Assembly (NCBI GenBank): GCA_964408025.1
Contig: CAYOXX010000026.1
Coordinates: 1-35,506, forward strand
Source of the DNA: CAYOXX01 sp964408025
GTDB taxonomy: Bacteria > Acidobacteriota > DATKUA01
DNA length: 35,506 nucleotides
Reading direction: 5' to 3'
A program made the translations under genes and the position numbers. Below the pieces are notes generated by a model. That model was given only the letters and a program-made list of their open reading frames with translations, had not been told where the DNA came from and searched no databases. This document shows positions 30,580 to 35,506 of this stretch, piece after piece. The first letter of the stretch is position 1. Each line of letters begins with the position of its first letter.

Positions 30580-31346
30580 CAGACCAGGTCCTTTCGTTGG
30601 AGCTGGAGCCAGGAGAGCAGCATCGCCAGCAGCACGTAAACGGCCGCGTAAACCAGCGCCCCAACTACCACGAGCGGATGCACCGGCAGGCCATGCACCA
30701 CCTCGGTCTTGAAGTTGAAGCGCTCCAGGTTGGGGAGGAGGTAGTAGGCGGCGGCGACCAGGAATCGGCTCACCGGGTCCCCCAGGCGCGCCGTGAGCTG
30801 CCAGATCGCCTCGGTGAGGTGGCCGACGACAAACACGGCCAGCGTGAGCACCGAGCCGAGGATTGGCTTGCTGACCACCGCGAAGAGGACGGCGAAGGCG
30901 GAGAGCACCGCCATCTCCAGCAGCGTCATGGCGGCGGCGAACAGCAGCGCCGGGTCGAACTCGAGCTGGTAGAGGAAGACCAGCGCGACCAGGGCCACCG
31001 CCATCAGGGCGATGTTGAGGGCGATGATCTCCAGGAGGCCGATGTACTTGCCGAGCAGAAACTGCCAGCGCCGCACCGGCTTGGCCAGGATGTTGAAGAC
31101 GGTGCGGTTCTCGATCTCGCGACTGACTATCAGGACGCTCATCATGACGCTGATCAGCATGCCGAAGAACTGGATGGCGCCCAGCCCGAGATCCTTGATC
31201 ACCTTGGTCTCGTCGCCGATGGTCAGCATGCTGAACATCTTCGAGCTGACGATGAGGATCACCGCGAAGCCGAGGAACAGGTAGAGAATGCGGTCCCTGA
31301 CGGCCTCGCGGAAGGTGTTGCGGGCTATCGCCAACACCGCCCTCAT
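30579..31346 (-). CDS. ABC-2-type transporter permease
   Basis: 255 residues, six membrane helices. The start MRAVLAIARNTFREAVRDRILYLFLGFAV is the usual opening of ABC-2 export permeases in this group. REIENRTVFNILAKPVRRWQFLLGKYIG is the conserved coupling-region block. It pairs with the ATPase gene directly upstream (4-bp overlap) to form an exporter; the substrate is unknown. Its stop overlaps the following exported helical protein by one base, implying coupled translation and perhaps a shared complex. Confidence 0.9.
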   Translation of the reverse strand: MRAVLAIARNTFREAVRDRILYLFLGFAVILIVSSKMFSMLTIGDETKVIKDLGLGAIQFFGMLISVMMSVLIVSREIENRTVFNILAKPVRRWQFLLGKYIGLLEIIALNIALMAVALVALVFLYQLEFDPALLFAAAMTLLEMAVLSAFAVLFAVVSKPILGSVLTLAVFVVGHLTEAIWQLTARLGDPVSRFLVAAAYYLLPNLERFNFKTEVVHGLPVHPLVVVGALVYAAVYVLLAMLLSWLQLQRKDLV

Positions 31347-32266
31347 CGCCGCACCTGCTGGAACTGGTGCATCAGAAACTCCTCGAGGGTGCTGCGCACC
31401 GGCGAGAGGCTGACCGTCCTGCCGCCGCCGGCGGTGAGCTCCTTGATTATCTCGTCGCGGTTACCGGCGCTGACCCTCACCCAGGCGCTGTCGCTGCCCT
31501 GGTGGGAGGCGACCACCGGCGTCTCCAGCGCCTCGGCATCGATGCCGGTGAAGGTCAGCTCGTAGTATTCGACCTCCTGCGCCACGATCTCCTTGACTTC
31601 GCCGACGGCGCGCACGCTGCCGTCGATGAGGATCGCCACCCGGTCGCAGATGGTCTCGACGTCGGGGATGATGTGGCTGCTGAAGAACACCGTGGTCCCC
31701 TTCTCCCGCTGGGCGAGGATGATGTCGCGCACGTCGCGGCGGCCGATCGGGTCGAGCCCGCTGAGCGGCTCGTCGAGGATCAGCAGCTCCGGCTCGCCCA
31801 GCAGCGCCTGGGCCAGGGCGATGCGCTGCAGCATCCCCTTCGAGAAGGTGCGCATCTTGCGTGCGGCCTGCTGGCCGAGCCCCACGGCGTCCAGCAGCTC
31901 CTCGATACGCGCCTCCGCTCTTTCGGTCTCCAGCCCCAGGAGCTCGGCGTAGAAGCGGAGGAACTCGGTGCCGGTCAGGTGGTTGTAAAAGTAAGGATTC
32001 TCGGGCATGAAGCCGATCCGGCGCTTCGCCTCCAGCGAGTCGTGGGGCGACGAGCCGATCGTGATCTCACCGGAGTCGGGGTAGATCAGTTCCGTGATCG
32101 CCTTGATGGTCGTGGTCTTGCCGGCGCCGTTGGGCCCCAGGAAGCCGAATATCTCGCCCCTGCGGACCTCGAAGCTGACGCCGCGCAGGACCTCCCGCTT
32201 CGGCTTGAACAGGCCCTCGTCGAAGGTCTTGTGCAGGTCGCGGACGCAAAGCAGCGCTTCGCTCAC
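31343..32266 (-). CDS. ABC transporter ATP-binding protein
   Basis: 307 residues, of which about 225 form the nucleotide-binding domain. Walker A is GPNGAGKTTT, signature FSKGMLQRIALAQAL (a SKGM variant of SGGQ, common in ABC-2 ATPases), Walker B LLILDEPLSGLDP, and SSHIIPDVETICDR gives the switch His. The C-terminal 80 residues form the alpha/beta extension common in export ATPases. It powers the permease encoded next (overlap 4 bp) and itself overlaps the glycosyltransferase stop by 4 bp. An export role is clear; the cargo is not. Confidence 0.93.
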   Translation of the reverse strand: MSEALLCVRDLHKTFDEGLFKPKREVLRGVSFEVRRGEIFGFLGPNGAGKTTTIKAITELIYPDSGEITIGSSPHDSLEAKRRIGFMPENPYFYNHLTGTEFLRFYAELLGLETERAEARIEELLDAVGLGQQAARKMRTFSKGMLQRIALAQALLGEPELLILDEPLSGLDPIGRRDVRDIILAQREKGTTVFFSSHIIPDVETICDRVAILIDGSVRAVGEVKEIVAQEVEYYELTFTGIDAEALETPVVASHQGSDSAWVRVSAGNRDEIIKELTAGGGRTVSLSPVRSTLEEFLMHQFQQVRR

Positions 32267-33435
32267 TTCTCCCTCTCCTCCCCCTCTCTCCCCTCAAGCA
32301 GACGAATGTAGAGCCTCTCGGTGTCCCTCACCATCCGGTCGACGTCCCAGGCGGCGACGCTGTCCGGGCCGGCGCGCCCCATCGCGGCCGCCGCCTCGGT
32401 GTCGCGCAGCAGATGGAGTGTCCTCTCAGCCATCGCCCCGATGTCGCGCGCCTCGCATACGAAGCCGGTTTCCCCCTCGCGCACCGCCTCGGCCGAGCCG
32501 CCGACCCGCGTCACGACCACCGGTACGCCTGCCGAAAGCGACTGCGGAATGACCATTGGCAATCCCTCCCAGAGCGAGGTGAGCACGGAAACCCGCATCA
32601 GCTTCAGCAGCTCCGGCACGTCGTGGCGCCAACCGGCGAGTATTACCACTCCTTCCAGCCCCAGCTCGTGCACGCGCGCCTCGATCTGGGGGCGCAGCTC
32701 GCCATCGCCGACCATCAAGAAGCGCGCCTCCGGCTCCCCAACGTGCACATGGGCCGCCAGCTCGACGAAGTCCAGCGGCGCCTTCTGCGGCTTGAAGCAG
32801 GAGATCGTCCCGACCACCGGTGCGCCACGCGGGATACCCAGCTCGTCGGCCAGCTCCGGGCGGTAGCTCGCCTCGCGGAAGGTACGCAGCGGCACGCCGG
32901 CGTGGATCAGCGTCACCTTGTCCTCGTCGAAGAGCCCAAAGTCGATTCCCGCCTCGATGTTCTCCCTGCTGACGGCGACGAAGTGGGTTGTCTTGCGCGC
33001 TGCAGCCCTCTCGGCGGCCAGCAGGGCGCGCTGCAGGGCGCGGTTGCCGATGGCGGAGATGCCGAAGCCGTGGATGGTGTGGAGGATGGTCGGAACCCCC
33101 TCGGCGGCCGCCGCCAGCCGCCCCAGCACTCCGGCCTTCGAGCTGTGGGTGTGGACGATGTCCGGTTTGACTTCTCTAATCGCGTGGCGTAGCTCGCGGT
33201 AGGCCCGCAGGTCGCTCCACGGCCGGATGCTTCGGATAAGATGCGGCACGACGGAGAACCTGACGCCCTCGAGCCGCTCGGCCTCCTCGTTGAGCAGGCC
33301 GCCGGGACCAGCCATGAGTGCTGCCGAGAAGCGGTTGCGGTCCAGGTTCCCGACGGTGTGGAGTGCCACCTGCTGGGCGCCCCCCAGCTCCAGCTTGGTG
33401 ATCACATGGAGAACGGAAACGGTACCCCTACTCAT
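32263..33435 (-). CDS. GT4-type glycosyltransferase
   Basis: 390 residues from ATG 33435. Longer in-frame starts up to 33819 lie inside aroC's region and upstream of the promoter at 33464-33492, so they are rejected. It is a GT-B fold: N-domain VLHVITKLELGGAQQVALHT, PDIVHTHSSKAGVLGRLAA, LHTIHGFG; C-domain VGTISCFKPQKAPLDFVELA, FLMVGDGELRPQIEARV, VILAGWRHDVPELL, LTSLWEGLPMVIPQSLSAGVPVV. The EX7E motif that binds the sugar nucleotide has Glu290 but Gln298 in place of the second Glu. It probably acts on a cell-surface polysaccharide or lipid-linked sugar at the inner face of the membrane. First gene of the six-gene minus-strand operon. Confidence 0.9.
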   Translation of the reverse strand: MSRGTVSVLHVITKLELGGAQQVALHTVGNLDRNRFSAALMAGPGGLLNEEAERLEGVRFSVVPHLIRSIRPWSDLRAYRELRHAIREVKPDIVHTHSSKAGVLGRLAAAAEGVPTILHTIHGFGISAIGNRALQRALLAAERAAARKTTHFVAVSRENIEAGIDFGLFDEDKVTLIHAGVPLRTFREASYRPELADELGIPRGAPVVGTISCFKPQKAPLDFVELAAHVHVGEPEARFLMVGDGELRPQIEARVHELGLEGVVILAGWRHDVPELLKLMRVSVLTSLWEGLPMVIPQSLSAGVPVVVTRVGGSAEAVREGETGFVCEARDIGAMAERTLHLLRDTEAAAAMGRAGPDSVAAWDVDRMVRDTERLYIRLLEGREGEEREK

Positions 33436-33463
33436 TGGCGCCCGCAAGTGAGGTCTGTTGTTT

Positions 33464-33492
33464 ATTAGATCATAGAGCCTGGAACCTATCAA
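33464..33492 (-). promoter_or_regulatory. Promoter of the glycosyltransferase-ABC-pilD operon
   Basis: On the minus strand, TTGATA (33487-33492) and TCTAAT (33464-33469) are 17 bp apart, with TGA making an extended -10. The predicted start near 33457 gives a leader of about 22 nt to ATG 33435. Confidence 0.6.
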
Positions 33493-33539
33493 TGATACCA
33501 TATCGGCCCGCCACCGCCGTTTGGGAGTGGGGAGGGGGG

Positions 33540-34658
33540 ATGCAAGACATGTTACGCTGGTACACCGCTGGCGAGGCTCACGGAGCTGCCCTGGTGGCGG
33601 TCCTGGAGGGGATGCCGTTCGGGCTGCCGGTGGATGTAACGCAAATCGATGAGCAGCTGCGGCGCCGGCGCGTTCCTTACGGCCGCGGTCCGAGAATGAG
33701 GGAGCGTAGCGAGCGGGCGACGATTCTGGCCGGTGTGTGCGAGGGGAAAGCGATCGGTTCGCCGATCGCCCTGCTCGTCGAGGAGGATGGCTCCCCCCGC
33801 GGCCGTGAAGTTCGCCCATTCACCGTGCCCAGGCCGGGCCACGCCGACCTGGCTGGGGCGCTGAAGTACGGCACCAAGCGTGTCGACCTGGTCTGGGAGC
33901 GGGCCAGTGCCCGCGAGACGGCGGCCCGCGTCGCCGCCGGAGCCGTCTGCCGAGGCCTGCTCGAGAGCCTCGGCGTCGGCTTAGCAAGCTACACTACGTC
34001 AGTCGGGCCGCTGCGCTACGAGGGCGGCGGAGAAGGGGAGACAGTTCCCGATCCCGCGGACGACGGCGCCCGCTGCCCGGACTCCGATCTCGACGCCCGC
34101 ATGCGCGTGGCCATCGACGAGGCCCACGCCTCCGGCGATTCCCTGGGGGGGCGCTGCCGGGCCGTGGCGCGAGGCCTGCCGCCCGGCCTCGGCAACTTCG
34201 CGCAATGGCATCAGCGGCTGGACACCCGCATAGCCGCCGCGATGATGAGCATTCCCGCGGTCAAGGGAGTACTAATCGGCTGCGCGGAACTGGCCGCCGA
34301 GCGGGCCGGCAGCGAGGTGCATGACCCGATCGTGCCGGCCAGCGGCGGCGGCTTCGAGCGTGCAGGCAACCGCACCGGCGGCCTCGAGGGCGGGCTGACC
34401 ACCGGTGGACCGCTCGTTGTAGAGTTGCTCGTCAAGCCGGTCCCGACGCTCGGCGAGCCGCTTGCTTCGGTAGACCTCGAAAGCGGCGAAGCGGCGCCCG
34501 CGCCGGCCCTGCGCGCCGACGTCTGCGTCGTGCCTGTAGTAGGCATCATCGCCGAGGCGATGCTGGCGCTGGAGCTCACCCGCTCACTGCTCGAGCAGTT
34601 CGGCGGTGGCTCCTGGGACGAACTGCAAGAACGAGTGGAACAGTACCGACGCCGCTGA
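33540..34658 (+). CDS. aroC: Chorismate synthase
   Basis: 372 residues from ATG 33540, preceded by a G-rich GGGGAGGGGG ribosome site; the ATG at 33549 is an alternative. It catalyses the last step of the shikimate pathway, EPSP to chorismate, using reduced FMN. Family motifs are TAGEAHGAALVAVLEGMPFGL, RRRRVPYGRGPRM, ERATILAGVCEGKAIGSPIALL, RPGHADLAGALKYG, RASARETAARVAAGA, GDSLGGRC, MSIPAVKG and NRTGGLEGGLTTGGP. All blocks are intact and the length is normal. It is divergent from the glycosyltransferase gene and convergent with the TPR gene at the right edge. Confidence 0.96.
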   Translation: MQDMLRWYTAGEAHGAALVAVLEGMPFGLPVDVTQIDEQLRRRRVPYGRGPRMRERSERATILAGVCEGKAIGSPIALLVEEDGSPRGREVRPFTVPRPGHADLAGALKYGTKRVDLVWERASARETAARVAAGAVCRGLLESLGVGLASYTTSVGPLRYEGGGEGETVPDPADDGARCPDSDLDARMRVAIDEAHASGDSLGGRCRAVARGLPPGLGNFAQWHQRLDTRIAAAMMSIPAVKGVLIGCAELAAERAGSEVHDPIVPASGGGFERAGNRTGGLEGGLTTGGPLVVELLVKPVPTLGEPLASVDLESGEAAPAPALRADVCVVPVVGIIAEAMLALELTRSLLEQFGGGSWDELQERVEQYRRR

Positions 34659-34746
34659 AAATAGGAATAGTTACAATTCTGTGCTGTGAGCCTTTTATAA
34701 ATAGTTAGATGCGAAGAAAAATGGCGGCTGTCCCAGTTGCTAAATA

Positions 34747-35506
34747 CTACTCGTCCTGCGATGGCGTCCGTGATACGGCTTCCGCGGGCGGCTCTGGTGG
34801 CGGGGGCGGGATCAGGTCGAGCCGTTCGCTCTCCTCGCGGAAGATCCGGTTGAACCTGCTCCACTCGCGGTAGTGGCCGGCTAGCAAGTGGGCGTTGGCG
34901 ATGTGGTAGTAGATCAGCGGGTTCAGCTCCGCGCCGATCTCGAGGGCCTCCTCCATCGTCCGCGCCGCCTGCTCGTACTGGCCCTGACGCAGGTAGACCT
35001 TGCCCAAGGTGATGAACCTCTGCGGATCGGTCTCGGCGATCCGGCGGGCAAAGGCTTCAGCCTCAGCGTAGCGCCCCTCGTTCATGCGCACTGTGGCCAT
35101 GATCCGGTGGGAGAGCTCGGTGGGGCTCGCGTCGCCGCTGACCAGCCCAACGATAGCGGCGATCTCTTCCTCCGCTTCGAGCCGGCTCACCTCCGCGACC
35201 AGCGCCGCCAGGTCGCCGAGGCGGAGTGTCGCTTCTTCGCCGTCGATGTTCAGCTCGAGTTCGAGCCCCTCGAGCCTGACAACCAGTAATTCCGACTCGG
35301 CGGAGCGCTCGACAAGTCCCTCGAACTCGGCCAGCCGCTGGAGCCGCTCCTGCCTGATCCTCTGCGCGATCAGATTAGAAGCCACCTCGTTACTGACCGG
35401 GTCGTTGGATCGCTCCTCGGCCAGAGCCGCGTACTCGCCGACAACCTCATCGCCGCGCGCGGCCATCTGCAGTTCGGCGTGGCGCCTATAGAGCGTGATC
35501 GCGTTC
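34747..35506 (-). CDS. TPR-containing protein (N-terminus cut by window edge)
   Basis: The reading frame is open through the right edge. An internal ATG at 35466 exists, but the codons before it (NAITLYRRHAELQ) continue a helical-repeat pattern, so the true start is outside. The visible part, about 252 codons, has helices with AARGDEVVGEYAALAEE, a beta-containing stretch with LLVVRLEGLELELNIDGEE, then TPR-like units: ATVRMNEGRYAEAEAFARRIAE, RFITLGKVYLRQGQYEQAARTMEEALEI, NPLIYYHIANAHLLAGHYREW. The tail is Pro-rich (PPPPPEPP). It may be a scaffold or assembly protein; function unknown. Confidence 0.75.
   Translation of the reverse strand, partial: NAITLYRRHAELQMAARGDEVVGEYAALAEERSNDPVSNEVASNLIAQRIRQERLQRLAEFEGLVERSAESELLVVRLEGLELELNIDGEEATLRLGDLAALVAEVSRLEAEEEIAAIVGLVSGDASPTELSHRIMATVRMNEGRYAEAEAFARRIAETDPQRFITLGKVYLRQGQYEQAARTMEEALEIGAELNPLIYYHIANAHLLAGHYREWSRFNRIFREESERLDLIPPPPPEPPAEAVSRTPSQDE

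Noticed and set aside
28871..30664. A 597-codon minus-strand ORF covering pilD and the helical-repeat gene in another frame
   Set aside because: Its product is Arg/Pro/Gly-rich nonsense typical of off-frame high-GC DNA, while two recognisable proteins occupy the other frame.
1..35506. Search by eye for tRNA, rRNA and CRISPR arrays
   Set aside because: No T-loop-like GTTCGAATCC with matching acceptor stems, no rRNA blocks and no regularly spaced repeats were seen.

Overview
This is a GC-rich, densely coded bacterial chromosome segment from a diderm (Gram-negative-type) organism. The evidence for an outer membrane is an MCE/Mla lipid-transport set, an LptE-like lipoprotein, several lipoprotein signals and proteins ending in beta-rich segments. 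Acidobacteriota or a neighbouring lineage would fit the gene content, but that is inference; there is no rRNA or other phylogenetic marker here. Almost everything is core metabolism and envelope biology. I found no tRNA, rRNA, CRISPR array or prophage. The only mobile-type DNA is a small REP/RAYT element and two short palindromic repeats.

Layout, left to right. (1) 1-3398, minus: a membrane protein cut by the left edge and a lipoprotein, both carrying PPC-type beta modules. (2) 3615-9092, minus: one tight operon dnaB-alr-mlaE-mlaF-mlaD, with a good promoter upstream of dnaB. The MCE protein ends in an unusual beta-rich, barrel-like domain. (3) 9276-10328, plus: a YacL-type PIN/TRAM membrane protein. 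(4) 10372-15165, minus: three overlapping exported amidohydrolase genes followed by a macro-domain gene. The middle amidohydrolase has lost key metal ligands. (5) 15342-18494, plus: lptE-holA-S41 protease operon, probably starting on an almost leaderless mRNA. (6) 18757-19326, minus: a PAP2 phosphatase. (7) 19432-21483, minus: a serine-synthesis pair (class V aminotransferase, then serA), divergent from tatA-tatC (21655-23212, plus). (8) 23223-23790: a frameshifted RAYT transposase gene bounded by 29-bp inverted repeats. (9) 23921-26329, minus: three tandem paralogues of an unrecognised multi-pass membrane protein. The two closest copies also share their promoter/terminator DNA. (10) 26784-27995, plus: archaeal-type cofactor-independent phosphoglycerate mutase. 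(11) 28005-33435, minus: glycosyltransferase, ABC-2 exporter ATPase and permease, an exported helical-repeat protein, prepilin peptidase and a second PAP2 protein. (12) 33540-34658, plus: aroC. (13) 34747-35506, minus: a TPR-type protein cut by the right edge.

How the genes fit together: 3-phosphoglycerate metabolism (apgM, serA, the aminotransferase) and chorismate synthesis supply central precursors. The mla set, lptE, alr, both PAP2 proteins, the S41 protease, Tat and the glycosyltransferase/ABC/prepilin-peptidase operon all serve the envelope. Several promoters share a TAGAAT or TACAAT -10 box with TTGNNN 17-18 bp upstream, which suggests an ordinary housekeeping sigma factor. The least explained parts are the barrel-tailed MCE protein, the membrane-protein triplet, the dead-looking amidohydrolase and the REP-bounded RAYT.
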